A stretch of 64,000 nucleotides of DNA from Vibrio pelagius (GTDB lineage Bacteria; Pseudomonadota; Gammaproteobacteria; Enterobacterales; Vibrionaceae). The stretch lies in assembly GCF_024347575.1 (NCBI RefSeq), contig NZ_AP025503.1:620001-684000 (forward strand), read 5' to 3'. How positions within the stretch are numbered: position 1 is the first letter of the stretch; each line of letters opens with the position of its first letter. The position numbers were made by a program, and so were the translations under genes. Shown here piece after piece: positions 13,246 through 22,086 of the stretch. The notes beneath the pieces are model-generated. The model worked only from the letters and a program-made list of their open reading frames with translations, ran no database searches and was not told where the DNA came from.

Positions 13246-13363
13246 TACAACACCCAAGGGGTTTTGATGGACTCAAAGATACAAACGCTTGAATGAGTTT
13301 GAAGAGAACAAGAAACAGCTTTCCAGATTACTTTTCTGAAAGAAAATCAGAAAAGAAAGAATT

Positions 13364-13483
13364 TGCTTGGCGACCATAGCGTTGTGGACCCACCTGATTC
13401 CATGCCGAACTCAGAAGTGAAACGCAATAGCGCCGATGGTAGTGTGGGGCTTCCCCATGTGAGAGTAGGACATCGCCAGGCTC
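13364..13483 (+). rRNA. rrf: 5S ribosomal RNA
   Basis: About 120 nt, opening TGCTTGGCGACCATAGCG and closing CGCCAGGCT. The terminal stem (helix I) pairs through GCTTGGC/GCCAGGC with one G-U. Internal CCGAACTCAGAAGTGAAACG is the conserved loop region. Confidence 0.97.
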
Positions 13484-13488
13484 CTATT

Positions 13489-13516
13489 TATTTTCACTTT
13501 TTATGAAAAAGTGAAG
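13489..13516 (+). other. Hairpin between 5S and tRNA-Asp
   Basis: TTCACTTTTT / AAAAAGTGAA inverted repeat with a tiny loop. It resembles a processing stem rather than a terminator, because two tRNA genes follow in the same direction. Confidence 0.5.
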
Positions 13517-13558
13517 ACAAAAAGTATGGACACTTGCTCAAAGCAAGTAAGCCACTGC

Positions 13559-13635
13559 GGAGTGGTAGTTCAGTTGGTTAGAATACCGGCCTGTCACGCC
13601 GGGGGTCGCGGGTTCGAGTCCCGTCCACTCCGCCA
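13559..13635 (+). tRNA. tRNA-Asp(GTC)
   Basis: 77 nt with encoded CCA. Acceptor GGAGTGG/CCACTCC, anticodon loop CTGTCAC with anticodon GTC, T loop TTCGAGT. Distal part of the rRNA operon, 75 nt after 5S, as in many gamma-proteobacterial rrn operons. Confidence 0.97.
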
Positions 13636-13671
13636 CTTATTCAGACAAAGTTAAGTCTTTAAAACAACTAC

Positions 13672-13748
<77 letters not shown>

Positions 13749-13753
13749 TATCT

Positions 13754-13786
13754 AAGGCTCTAGTTGAAAGACTGGAGCCTTTTTCT
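13754..13786 (+). terminator. rrn operon terminator (copy 1)
   Basis: AGGCTCTAGT / ACTGGAGCCT stem around TGAAAG, then a T run, 6 nt after tRNA-Trp. The same hairpin occurs three more times at 134-bp steps. Confidence 0.9.
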
Positions 13787-13800
13787 TTGGCGGAAGAAAA

Positions 13801-13882
13801 GAGCAGCGGATTCTGCCACTACCAAAACTGCGCGTGTTGGGAGCTGGAGTGCCAGCCCAGCCGAATCTCTTCACCCCTGCTA
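13801..13882 (+). pseudogene. tRNA-Trp 3'-half remnant, copy 1
   Basis: Matches tRNA-Trp from the D stem (GAGCAGCGGATTC) to CACCCCTGC, interrupted by the two shared insertions. The 5' acceptor strand is missing. It is followed by terminator copy 2 at 13888-13918. Confidence 0.8.
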
Positions 13883-13934
13883 TATCCAAGGCTCTAGTCG
13901 AAAGACTGGAGCCTTTTTCTTTAGCGGAAGAAAA

Positions 13935-14016
13935 GAGCTGCGGATTCTGCCACTACCAAAAGCGCGCGTATTGGGAGCTGGAGTGCCAGCCCAGTCGAAT
14001 CTCTCCACCCCTGCCA
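13935..14016 (+). pseudogene. tRNA-Trp 3'-half remnant, copy 2
   Basis: Same structure as copy 1 with a few substitutions (GAGCTGCGG start, GTATTGGGAG); ends CACCCCTGCCA, keeping the CCA. Followed by terminator copy 3 at 14022-14052. Confidence 0.8.
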
Positions 14017-14052
14017 TATCCAAGGCTCTAGTCGAAAGACTAGAGCCTTTTT

Positions 14053-14214
14053 ATACCAATCGTAGTAATTAATTGCTCACCCTAGCTTGTTAAAACGCTC
14101 GATAACTGCGTTAGAATTTTTGATTGTAGAATAACTATTTATCGAAAAATTCTGCCTTGCTCTCAAGCCTTTTTCCTGCGCTATTTTTGATCACTTACTT
14201 ACTGTGATTGGTAT
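14053..14214. mobile_element. 162-bp MITE-like element
   Basis: Flanked by imperfect terminal inverted repeats: ATACCAATCGTAGTAA on the left, and TTACTGTGATTGGTAT on the right, which reverses to ATACCAATCACAGTAA, 14 of 16 matching. It has no coding capacity. The spacing of the tandem array is increased by exactly 162 bp here, so it is an insertion into the third 134-bp unit. Internal short inverted segments (GAATTTTTGATTG / GAAAAATTC) suggest further folding. Non-autonomous; no transposase is nearby. Confidence 0.8.
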
Positions 14215-14231
14215 TATTTGGCGGAAGAAAA

Positions 14232-14313
14232 GAGCTGCGGATTCTGCTACTACCAAAAGCGCGCGTGTTGGGAGCTGGAGTCCCAGCCCAGTCGACTCTC
14301 TCCACCCCTGCCA
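14232..14313 (+). pseudogene. tRNA-Trp 3'-half remnant, copy 3
   Basis: Third degenerate copy after the MITE. The loop of the inserted hairpin is AGTC instead of AGTG, but the GCTGG/CCAGC stem is unchanged. Ends CACCCCTGCCA and is followed by terminator copy 4 at 14318-14350. Confidence 0.8.
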
Positions 14314-14350
14314 TATCTAAGGCTCTAGTCGAAAGACTAGAGCCTTTTTA

Positions 14351-14620
14351 CTTTCTGGTGCTGAGGTAGATCGCTATCTCCAAGTGATAGAAGCTATCCT
14401 GTTACTCCAATTAAACCTCTCCCTCTCTCTATAAATTTAGATCGGCGCCTACCATTACGAACTGAATACCACGTATCTATTCCCTACTTATCAACAAAGA
14501 AGGAGCTCTGAGCCCAATTTTGCTCGTATAAGTTCGTTGTTAGATTTTGTTTTTATGATATTCAGCTATGCTCATAATCACGGGCTGACTTTATGGTAAG
14601 ATTGGTGAAAGGAGTAAGGG
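14351..14620. other. Intergenic region before mepA
   Basis: 270 bp with no coding signal, repeat or clear promoter pattern that I can support. A GGAG ribosome site for mepA lies at its right end (about 14610). Confidence 0.4.
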
Positions 14621-15466
14621 ATGCAAATGAAGTGGGGGAGTGGTTTGTTATCGCTCTTACTATGTACGTCATCACAAGCTGTCCCAACTCAATGGGAAGG
14701 GGTGGATAGCCCTACAAGTAATCAAACTAGCTCAATAGGCTCCTACGCTAACGGGTGCTTGGATGGTGCACAGGCGTTACCTCTAGAAGGTGTGGGTTAC
14801 CAGGTTATACGTCCTCAGAGAAAGCGATACTACGGTCATACCGATGCGATTAGGTTTGTAGAAGCACTTGGAAAGACCGTCAATGATAATCTTAATCAAG
14901 TACTGATGATTGGCGATATTTCACTCCCTCGTGGGGGGCGATTTTCTTCAGGCCATTCGAGTCATCAAACAGGGTTAGATATTGACATCTGGTTAAGGCT
15001 GAATAATAAAAACCTCTCTTTGAATCAACTTGCGGTTCCCACTCCGATAAGCGTGGTTGACTTAACTAACTACAAGTTACGTACCTCAAACTGGCAAGAT
15101 AATCACTTTGAAGTTCTTAGATACGCGGCAAAAGATCCTAATGTTGCCCGTATCTTTGTTCACCCTGTTATAAAGCAAGCACTGTGCGATCAAGAATCAG
15201 CACAAAATGATGAGCGCAATTGGCTTGGAAAAATAAGACCTTGGTGGGGCCATCATTCGCATTTTCATGTCCGTCTACATTGCCCTGAAGATGCGACTCG
15301 TTGCGTCGAGCAAAAAGCGCCGCCGGAAGGGGATGGGTGTGGCTATGAGCTAGCGAGTTGGGCGCCGAAACAGATTCCTGTACCTCCACTGAAGAAAATA
15401 GTGAAATCAAAACCAAAGAAAAAAAAGGTGATGCCAACATATTGCTCAACTGTCATTGCTAATTGA
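14621..15466 (+). CDS. mepA: Penicillin-insensitive murein DD-endopeptidase MepA
   Basis: Periplasmic LAS-family (M74) zinc peptidase that cuts D-Ala-meso-DAP cross-links. 281 residues with a signal peptide of about 20 residues ending SSQA. The catalytic signature GGRFSSGHSSHQTGLDIDIW holds His112, His115, Asp120 and Asp122. The second zinc motif WWGHHSHFHVRLHCPED contains His211, His214 and His216. Cysteines near the C-terminus fit the family's disulfides. The final about 20 residues are Lys/Pro rich. The first ATG follows AAAGGAG; a second ATG two codons later is possible. It stands alone here, whereas in E. coli it lies in the aroC operon. Confidence 0.93.
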   Translation: MQMKWGSGLLSLLLCTSSQAVPTQWEGVDSPTSNQTSSIGSYANGCLDGAQALPLEGVGYQVIRPQRKRYYGHTDAIRFVEALGKTVNDNLNQVLMIGDISLPRGGRFSSGHSSHQTGLDIDIWLRLNNKNLSLNQLAVPTPISVVDLTNYKLRTSNWQDNHFEVLRYAAKDPNVARIFVHPVIKQALCDQESAQNDERNWLGKIRPWWGHHSHFHVRLHCPEDATRCVEQKAPPEGDGCGYELASWAPKQIPVPPLKKIVKSKPKKKKVMPTYCSTVIAN

Positions 15467-15485
15467 GCACCTCAAACAAAATTAC

Positions 15486-15511
15486 TAGTTTCTGATTAGC
15501 GTCAGAAACTG
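15486..15511 (+). terminator. Hairpin after mepA
   Basis: AGTTTCTGA / TCAGAAACT, 9 bp, loop of 6 nt, 20 nt after mepA. The T run is missing, so termination would be weak. Confidence 0.45.
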
Positions 15512-15727
15512 GAGAAATGTCACACTTTTGTCTAGAGTGAGTAGAGAGTAAATAAGAATATCGTTTGATATTTAATCTTTCACAATCCGACAAAAACAAA
15601 AACAGAGTCGAAGTGGCATAGTTGGGTCATAACAAGAATGTTTTTGGGGTGACAAATAGGACTTACACGTCGTATATAAGAATTAGAGTCTTGATACCCG
15701 TCGATATGTAATTCGAGGACAAAAACC

Positions 15728-16036
15728 ATGACAATGATTTGTGCGAAGGAGTTTTCTGAGTGGTTAAGGCATAGATTTAGCAGTGAGGTTTCTGGTGTCT
15801 CTTTAACGCGAGAAGATTTGAATAGCTTAACAGGGAGACAGCGCGTAGACCCCGGGTTTATCAATGATGTGCATTATGAGCTGATGCAGTATGGGATGGC
15901 CTTCGTAACCGACACAAGTAGAGAGAATTTTTATCTTGTGCATGTTTCCAAAACATCCCATTGGAGAGAGCGCTTGGAGTATCAATTCGAAAAAGATTTG
16001 TTCTGTAATATTTATCCGATAGAAAAATCCGGATAG
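15728..16036 (+). CDS. Small conserved-looking hypothetical protein (102 aa)
   Basis: I do not recognise the family. The 102-residue product has no signal peptide, membrane segment or Cys pair and a mixed charged composition (EFSEWLRHRFSSEV at the start, KTSHWRERLEYQFEKDLF near the end), suggesting a small soluble alpha/beta protein. The ATG follows TTCGAGGAC, a moderate ribosome site. A strong bidirectional hairpin begins right after the stop, so it is probably a true transcription unit of one gene. It lies between mepA and the convergent yfhL-trhP pair, which does not indicate a role. Confidence 0.7.
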   Translation: MTMICAKEFSEWLRHRFSSEVSGVSLTREDLNSLTGRQRVDPGFINDVHYELMQYGMAFVTDTSRENFYLVHVSKTSHWRERLEYQFEKDLFCNIYPIEKSG

Positions 16037-16077
16037 AAAAAAGGTTCAACTTAAGTCCAAGTTGAACCTTTTTATTT
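16037..16077. terminator. Bidirectional terminator between the 102-aa gene and yfhL
   Basis: AAAAAGGTTCAACTT / AAGTTGAACCTTTTT stem with an AAGTCC-type loop. A run on the left and T run on the right; shared by two convergent genes whose stops directly border it. Confidence 0.9.
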
Positions 16078-16335
<258 letters not shown>

Positions 16336-16360
16336 TTACTTCTCAGTCTTTTAAGTACAG

Positions 16361-17764
16361 TTACTTACCTGATGCGTTGCGTGTGTCTTGGCCTTCGCTC
16401 AAGTTACGCATCAACAAGCCGTACTCTAAGTCTAGATCGGCTGGCACAGGAATAAATACAAAGTGACCGTTACCTTTCGCGTCTTCAACTGCTTCAGACT
16501 TACGGTTTTCCATCATCTCTAGTGTGAAAACAACGTTACCTTTCGGTGTCATCATTTCTAAGCTGTCACCTACTAGGAATTTGTTCTTCACTTCCACTTC
16601 CGCTAGATCGCCACGGCGTTTACCTGTGAATTCACCAACAAATTGTTGAGTATCAGAGATAGAGTAACCGTACTCGTAGTTCTGGTAAGTATCGTGAGTG
16701 TGACGACGTAGGAAGCCTTCAGTGTAGCCACGGTGCGCTAGGCTCTCTAGTGTACCCATTAGGCTTTCATCAAATGGCTTGCCCGCGACAGCGTCATCGA
16801 TCGCTTTACGGTAAACTTGTGCTGTACGAGCACAGTAGTAGAAAGACTTAGTACGGCCTTCGATTTTCAGTGAGTGAACACCCATCTTCGTTAGACGTTC
16901 AACGTGCTGGATTGCTCGAAGGTCTTTTGAGTTCATGATGTAAGTACCATGCTCATCTTCAAACGCAGCCATTTTCTCTTCAGGCTTGTGTGACTCTGAA
17001 AGTAGAACCACTTCATCTGTTGGTTTACCTAGACCTAGTGTGTTGTCTGGACGTTCGTCTTGAACTTCAACATCCTGAATCTCAACACCAGTAGGGTTTG
17101 CTTCAACGATTTGACCGTTTTCGTCTTCTTTTGCCGCTTCTGTTTTGTATTCCCAACGACAAGCGTTAGTGCAAGTACCTTGGTTAGGGTCGCGCTTATT
17201 CATGTAACCAGAAAGTAGGCAACGACCAGAGTACGCCATGCAAAGTGCACCGTGAACAAAAATCTCTAGTTCTGTTTCTGGGCAGTGTTCGCGGATCTCT
17301 TCGATCTCTTCAAGTGATAGTTCACGAGATAGGATGACACGCTCAACGCCTTGTGTAGCCCAGAATTTTACCGTTGCCCAGTTCACAGCGTTAGCTTGAA
17401 CTGAAAGGTGGATTGGCATTTCAGGGAATGCTTCACGAACCATCATGATAAGACCAGGATCAGACATGATAAGAGCGTCTGGGCCCATATCAACAACTGG
17501 CTTAAGGTCGCGAATGAACGTTTTTAATTTAGAGTTGTGTGGCTGAATGTTACATACAACATATAACTTTTTGCCTTGAGCATGAGCTTCATCGATACCG
17601 ATTTGTAGGTTTTCGTGGTTGAACTCATTGTTACGAACGCGAAGGCTGTAACGTGGCTGGCCCGCGTAAACTGCATCTGCGCCGTAGGCGAATGCGTAAC
17701 GCATGTTTTTAAGGCTTCCTGCCGGTGATAATAGTTCAGGTACAAATGGTTTTTGTGTTGTCAT
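16361..17764 (-). CDS. trhP: Peptidase-U32-family tRNA 5-hydroxyuridine hydroxylase TrhP (YegQ)
   Basis: Family members hydroxylate U34 of several tRNAs on the way to cmo5U, using an Fe-S cluster and prephenate. The 467-residue product starts ELLSPAGSLKNMRYAFAYGADAVYAGQPRYSLR, diagnostic of YegQ. It carries the U32 signature around EIFVHGALCMAYSGRC and four conserved cysteines (175, 182, 198, 202) expected to hold the cluster. A poorly conserved acidic insert sits at about 210-250. The gene precedes yfhL. Confidence 0.92.
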   Translation of the reverse strand: MTTQKPFVPELLSPAGSLKNMRYAFAYGADAVYAGQPRYSLRVRNNEFNHENLQIGIDEAHAQGKKLYVVCNIQPHNSKLKTFIRDLKPVVDMGPDALIMSDPGLIMMVREAFPEMPIHLSVQANAVNWATVKFWATQGVERVILSRELSLEEIEEIREHCPETELEIFVHGALCMAYSGRCLLSGYMNKRDPNQGTCTNACRWEYKTEAAKEDENGQIVEANPTGVEIQDVEVQDERPDNTLGLGKPTDEVVLLSESHKPEEKMAAFEDEHGTYIMNSKDLRAIQHVERLTKMGVHSLKIEGRTKSFYYCARTAQVYRKAIDDAVAGKPFDESLMGTLESLAHRGYTEGFLRRHTHDTYQNYEYGYSISDTQQFVGEFTGKRRGDLAEVEVKNKFLVGDSLEMMTPKGNVVFTLEMMENRKSEAVEDAKGNGHFVFIPVPADLDLEYGLLMRNLSEGQDTRNASGK

Positions 17765-17922
17765 TGCTTCGTTCTCTAGTCTGATCTCAAGTCAGGTTGA
17801 TACCACCAAGTGATATCAAAGGGGCGCAAATTTTACGCTAAAATGAGTTTGGTTGATAGCCCTAAAGATAGCAATGATATTAAGAAGAGAAGGAAGGGGT
17901 AAATATACAGCGGGAAATGTAG

Positions 17923-17956
17923 GGAAAATAAGCTCAGGTACGGTGCACCTGAGCTT
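17923..17956 (-). terminator. rdgC terminator
   Basis: AAGCTCAGGTGCAC / GTACCTGAGCTT type stem on the minus strand followed by TTATTTT, a few bases after the rdgC stop. Confidence 0.85.
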
Positions 17957-17968
17957 TGAAGTTACTGA

Positions 17969-18883
17969 TTAAGCGTTCGGTTGAGTTAATCCACCTAGTG
18001 ATTCGAACAGGTTCGGAAGGAACACGCTGAACTCACCACATAGTAATGAGAAATCTGCATCAAAGCGTGCAGCTTGGTCCTCACGAGGAATATCGTCGTT
18101 CTCATCTTTAAGTTCATCGCTGAACTTCAGGCGTTTGATACTGCCGTCTTCAGCCAGGATGAATTCAATGCGATCTTGCCAGTTGATAAGCAGCTTGGTT
18201 ACCACCTTGTTCGCTTCAATGTGGTTTTTAATCTCGTCGGCTTCTAGCTCTTGTTTCTTAACTCGAACAATACCACCGTCTTCTTGGATTGATTTAAGCT
18301 CAGCTTCGTCAAGCATCGTAATGCCTTGAGGAGTATCGCCTGACTTAACCCATTCGGTTAGTGTTGTTTCGATCGCTTGCTCAGGAATTGCAGGAACAAC
18401 TGGTAGGCTCCCCATTGTTTTACGCAGCAAAGCTAACAGGTCTTCCGCTTTTTTGTAGCTGCTTGCATCAACAACAATGAAGCCTTCTTTTGGCATGATC
18501 AAAGCGTAAGTGAAGCTGCTGCGGCTGAAAGCGCGCGGAAGAAGATCGATGATGATGTCTTCTTTGATGCTGTCTTTCTCTTTTTTCTTCACGGGTTGGC
18601 CTGATTCTACTTCAAGCGCTTCTACTTTAGCGTTCAGTGTCTCTTTGATCACTGAAGCGGGTAGCATCTTCTCTTCTTTTTTTGCACAAATCAGAATGCG
18701 GTTTTCAGAGACATGCGTCATCATGTCACCGTGCTTACCCATAGCGTGAACCCAACCAAACTTTTGTTTATCTTGGCTGCCGCAAGGTGTGAAGCGAAAT
18801 TCTTCTAGCTGTTTCTCTAGCTTGTCTGCATTGAACTCAATATCACGATTGAAGCGATACACTAGGCAATTTTTAAACCACAT
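17969..18883 (-). CDS. rdgC: Recombination-associated DNA-binding protein RdgC
   Basis: Ring-shaped dimer that binds double-stranded DNA without sequence preference and modulates RecA. 304 residues (E. coli 303). The N-terminus [16 protein letters not shown] and the [16 protein letters not shown] segment are diagnostic. The C-terminal half contains the [15 protein letters not shown] stretch and a final [11 protein letters not shown]. It has its own terminator and is divergent from phoB. Confidence 0.96.
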   Translation of the reverse strand: MWFKNCLVYRFNRDIEFNADKLEKQLEEFRFTPCGSQDKQKFGWVHAMGKHGDMMTHVSENRILICAKKEEKMLPASVIKETLNAKVEALEVESGQPVKKKEKDSIKEDIIIDLLPRAFSRSSFTYALIMPKEGFIVVDASSYKKAEDLLALLRKTMGSLPVVPAIPEQAIETTLTEWVKSGDTPQGITMLDEAELKSIQEDGGIVRVKKQELEADEIKNHIEANKVVTKLLINWQDRIEFILAEDGSIKRLKFSDELKDENDDIPREDQAARFDADFSLLCGEFSVFLPNLFESLGGLTQPNA

Positions 18884-19009
18884 ATACTTTTTCTCATACC
18901 TTTTTAGAAGTGGTCCATCATAGGGGATTTGAACGAATTTGTCGTTAATTCGGTATCAAAACTTCCAAAGTGAAACGATTGAGACAGTTATATTAAAATT
19001 TGTTTTCAA

Positions 19010-19027
19010 TGGTCACAAAAGTGTCAT
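19010..19027 (+). promoter_or_regulatory. Pho box upstream of phoB
   Basis: TGGTCAC-AAAA-GTGTCAT, two direct half-sites with the 4-nt spacing of the PhoB consensus CTGTCAT-N4-CTGTCAT (4/7 and 6/7). It lies 51 nt before the phoB start and implies autoactivation. Confidence 0.75.
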
Positions 19028-19078
19028 AATTAACTCTGATAATGCAATGCGTTGATTAAATACAAAGGCTATTCAATT

Positions 19079-19768
19079 ATGTCGAGAAGGATTCTGGTCG
19101 TTGAGGATGAAGCACCAATTCGTGAGATGTTGTGTTTTGTGCTTGAACAAAAAGGCTACCAAGCAGTAGAAGCTGAAGATTACGATACAGCGGTGAACAA
19201 GCTATGTGAACCTTTCCCAGATCTAGTATTACTAGATTGGATGCTACCGGGTGGTAGCGGTATTAATTTCATCAAGCATATGAAGCGTGAAGAGCTAACG
19301 CGCAATATCCCTGTGGTAATGCTGACAGCGCGTGGTGAAGAGGAAGATAAGGTTCGTGGTTTAGAAGTCGGCGCTGATGACTACATCACCAAACCATTCT
19401 CACCAAAAGAGTTGGTTGCTCGTCTGAAAGCAGTGATTCGTCGTGTGACTCCAACGGCGCTGGAAGATGTAATCGATGTTCAAGGTCTAAAACTTGACCC
19501 TGTTTCTCACCGTGTTACCGCGAGTGATGGCCCTGTTGATATGGGACCTACAGAGTTTAAGATGCTGCACTTCTTTATGACACATCAAGAGCGAGTATAT
19601 AGCCGTGAGCAGTTACTGAATAACGTTTGGGGGACCAACGTGTACGTAGAAGACCGCACTGTGGATGTTCATATTCGTCGTCTTCGTAAAGCGCTTGAAG
19701 CGGCGGGTCACGATAAGTTGATTCAAACCGTCCGTGGTGCTGGCTATCGCTTCTCTACAAAAGCTTAA
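19079..19768 (+). CDS. phoB: Phosphate-regulon response regulator PhoB
   Basis: OmpR-family activator of the phosphate regulon. From the ATG at 19079 the protein is 229 residues, as in E. coli. An in-frame upstream ATG at 19052 would add nine residues (MIKYKGYSI) not found in the family and is unlikely. The receiver domain carries Asp10, phospho-acceptor Asp53 (LLDWMLPG) and Lys105. The C-terminal winged helix has the [19 protein letters not shown] recognition helix. A Pho box precedes it and phoR follows after 35 bp. Confidence 0.97.
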   Translation: MSRRILVVEDEAPIREMLCFVLEQKGYQAVEAEDYDTAVNKLCEPFPDLVLLDWMLPGGSGINFIKHMKREELTRNIPVVMLTARGEEEDKVRGLEVGADDYITKPFSPKELVARLKAVIRRVTPTALEDVIDVQGLKLDPVSHRVTASDGPVDMGPTEFKMLHFFMTHQERVYSREQLLNNVWGTNVYVEDRTVDVHIRRLRKALEAAGHDKLIQTVRGAGYRFSTKA

Positions 19769-19803
19769 TTTATGGCTGCGATGCCCGATTTACGGAGTCC
19801 TGA

Positions 19804-21102
19804 ATGGTTGAAAAGTTAACCTGGAAGAAGCTAGCTTGGGAGCTGGCTTTTTTTTACGCACCTTGGTTTATTGTTGGCTGGATATTTGGCTACCTACCTT
19901 GGTTACTGTTGGCTGCTACCGTTCTGCAGCTAGCATGGCACCTTCATAACCAAATGCGTCTGTCGGCGTGGTTGTGGGATGAAAAGCGATTAACGCCACC
20001 TTCAGGCTCTGGAAATTGGGAGTCTCTGTTTAATGGTATCTACCGCATGCAGCAGAGACAGCGCCGTAAGCGCAAGGAATTAACCAATCTGATTCGCCGT
20101 TTCAGAAATGGTGCGGAATCTCTACCTGATGCTGTCGTGGTGTTTCGTAGTGAAGGCAACATTGTTTGGTGCAATAAGCTCGCTCAGTACTTACTGGGCT
20201 TTCGTTGGCCGGATGATTCTGGTCAGCCGATCTCGAACCTGATTCGTACTCCAGATTTCATCAAGTACCTTAATAAACAAGATTTCTCTGAGCCATTAGA
20301 GATGCCGTCACCTCTAAATGTAGAGCGTATGCTTGAGTTACGTATCGTGCCATACACTGAGGGCGAGCACCTAATGGTGGTGCGTGATGTGACTCAACTT
20401 AAACAGCTTGAGGGCATGCGTCGTAACTTCTTTGCCAATGTTTCTCATGAACTGCGCACGCCAATGACCGTACTGCAAGGTTACCTTGAGATGACTGAAG
20501 ACCCAGATATGGTTGTCGGCCCGATGTGGAGCAAAGCTCATGGCGTGATGACGGAACAGTTGAATCGTATGAATAGTCTCGTGAATCAACTGCTGACGCT
20601 ATCTAAGATTGAAGCAGCGCCAATGCACGAGTTGGATGAGGTGGTCAACGTCCCAGCAATGTTAGAAGTGCTTGAAAAAGAGGCGACCAGCTTGAGTGGT
20701 GACAAGGAGCATAAGCTGGAGTTTGATATCGACAAGAGTTTGCGCGTCCTTGCAGATGAAGACCAACTGCGCAGTGCCATCTCTAATCTCGTTTATAACG
20801 CGGTGAAGTACACTCCTGCGGGTGCCACGGTAAAGGTGCGTTGGTATCAAACCAGTCAAGGAGCCTGCTTGGATGTCTCTGATACCGGTGAAGGTATTGA
20901 GCCTCAGCATCTGCATAGACTGACCGAGCGTTTCTATCGAGTTGATAAAGCTCGCTCCAGGGACACCGGCGGTAGTGGTCTTGGGCTCGCTATTGTGAAG
21001 CATGCACTTAGCCATCACGACTCACATCTCGAAATACAGAGTGAAGTTGGCGTTGGTAGCCGCTTCTCCTTTACGCTACCAAGCCGTTTAACTGTTCAAT
21101 GA
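19804..21102 (+). CDS. phoR: Phosphate-regulon sensor kinase PhoR
   Basis: Membrane histidine kinase that phosphorylates PhoB under phosphate limitation, receiving its signal through PstSCAB and PhoU. 432 residues. Two hydrophobic segments lie at about 12-48 with almost no periplasmic loop, followed by a charged linker and a PAS domain at about 100-185. HisKA has phospho-accepting His215 ([11 protein letters not shown]), and the ATPase domain shows N ([12 protein letters not shown]), G1 (DTGEGI) and G2 ([10 protein letters not shown]) boxes. The last four bases overlap the start of the next gene (ATGA). Confidence 0.96.
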   Translation: MVEKLTWKKLAWELAFFYAPWFIVGWIFGYLPWLLLAATVLQLAWHLHNQMRLSAWLWDEKRLTPPSGSGNWESLFNGIYRMQQRQRRKRKELTNLIRRFRNGAESLPDAVVVFRSEGNIVWCNKLAQYLLGFRWPDDSGQPISNLIRTPDFIKYLNKQDFSEPLEMPSPLNVERMLELRIVPYTEGEHLMVVRDVTQLKQLEGMRRNFFANVSHELRTPMTVLQGYLEMTEDPDMVVGPMWSKAHGVMTEQLNRMNSLVNQLLTLSKIEAAPMHELDEVVNVPAMLEVLEKEATSLSGDKEHKLEFDIDKSLRVLADEDQLRSAISNLVYNAVKYTPAGATVKVRWYQTSQGACLDVSDTGEGIEPQHLHRLTERFYRVDKARSRDTGGSGLGLAIVKHALSHHDSHLEIQSEVGVGSRFSFTLPSRLTVQ

Positions 21103-22076
21103 GTCAATCGATGAGAAAATTGTCTGTCTCTACTCTTTTACTTGCCACTCTCACCATGAGTGGCATTGTTCATTCCGAGCAAACCACTGAATCACTGCCT
21201 GACTATGAGAAAGTTCATGGTATTTCAGGAAGTCTTCTGTCTGTAGGCTCTGATACTTTAGCTGGAATGACGACACTCTGGATGGAAGAGTTCAAGACTT
21301 ATTACCCAAACGTGAATGCGCAAGTACAAGCGTCTGGTTCATCGACTGCACCGCCAGCGTTAACTGAACGCACGGCACACTTAGGACCAATGAGCCGGCC
21401 AATGCGCCTGCGTGAGATTGAAGCTTTCGAGCGGGAGCATGGCTATAAGCCGACCGCACTTAAAGTGGCTATAGATGCGATTGGTATCTTTGTTCATCGA
21501 GACAACCCTATTGAGGGGCTCAATTTTCGCCAGATTGACGGGATCTTTTCTCAAACGCTACGCTGTGGTGCCAATCAATCTTACAAAACCTGGCAAGACT
21601 TAGGCATTGCCGAAACTTGGGCTAAGCACCCATTTCAGTTGTTTGGGCGAAACTCGGTATCAGGGACGTATGGTTACTTTAAGATGAATGCGTTATGCGG
21701 TGGTGATTTCAAAAATCGTGTAAACGAACAACCGGGCTCCGCATCTGTGGTGCAGTCGGTCTCATCATCGATCAGTGGAATAGGCTATTCAGGTATTGGC
21801 TATAGAGTGGCTGGCGTTAAGCTGATTCCCGTCGCGACTCAAGGTGAAGATTACATCGATGCCACGCGTGAAAACATCATTAATGGCAACTACCCATTGT
21901 CTCGTTTCCTTTACGTTTATGTGAACAAGCATCCAGAGAAACCTCTGTCTCCAGTAGAGCAGGAATTTTTAACTTTTGTGTTCTCAAAGCAGGGACAGGA
22001 ATTAGTTGAGAAGGACGGTTACGTAGCGATTCCAAAAGAGTTTGCCCAACGAGAGCTATCTAAAGTTGGGCTTTAA
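21099..22076 (+). CDS. pstS: PstS-family phosphate-binding protein
   Basis: Periplasmic binding protein expected to deliver phosphate to PstCAB. 325 residues with a signal peptide cut near HS-EQTTE (about residue 27). The mature part has the GSDTL and [24 protein letters not shown] loops that contact phosphate, and the [13 protein letters not shown] segment. Coupled to phoR by a 4-bp ATGA overlap, so phoBR and this gene form one operon. An ATG at 21111 is an alternative start. This is the only pstS here; the transporter genes are 4 kb away. Its stop lies only 10 bp from the convergent ppx stop. Confidence 0.85.
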   Translation: MSQSMRKLSVSTLLLATLTMSGIVHSEQTTESLPDYEKVHGISGSLLSVGSDTLAGMTTLWMEEFKTYYPNVNAQVQASGSSTAPPALTERTAHLGPMSRPMRLREIEAFEREHGYKPTALKVAIDAIGIFVHRDNPIEGLNFRQIDGIFSQTLRCGANQSYKTWQDLGIAETWAKHPFQLFGRNSVSGTYGYFKMNALCGGDFKNRVNEQPGSASVVQSVSSSISGIGYSGIGYRVAGVKLIPVATQGEDYIDATRENIINGNYPLSRFLYVYVNKHPEKPLSPVEQEFLTFVFSKQGQELVEKDGYVAIPKEFAQRELSKVGL

Positions 22077-22086
22077 TCACGCTGTT

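Larger units (their letters stand above)
13754..14350 (+). repeat. 134-bp tandem repeats made of tRNA-Trp 3' remnant plus terminator
   Basis: The terminator recurs at about 13754, 13888, 14022 and 14318. The steps are 134, 134 and 296 (134 plus a 162-bp MITE). Between terminators each unit holds a conserved GCGGAAGAAAAGAGC lead and then a degenerate copy of the tRNA-Trp 3' half. In that copy 9 nt (TGCCACTAC) are inserted beside the anticodon region, and about 17 nt that fold as GCTGG/CCAGC are inserted before the T arm. All three copies share both insertions, so the unit was amplified after it arose. The insertions make a functional tRNA unlikely. Repeated ORFs across this block come from the repetition. 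Confidence 0.9.
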
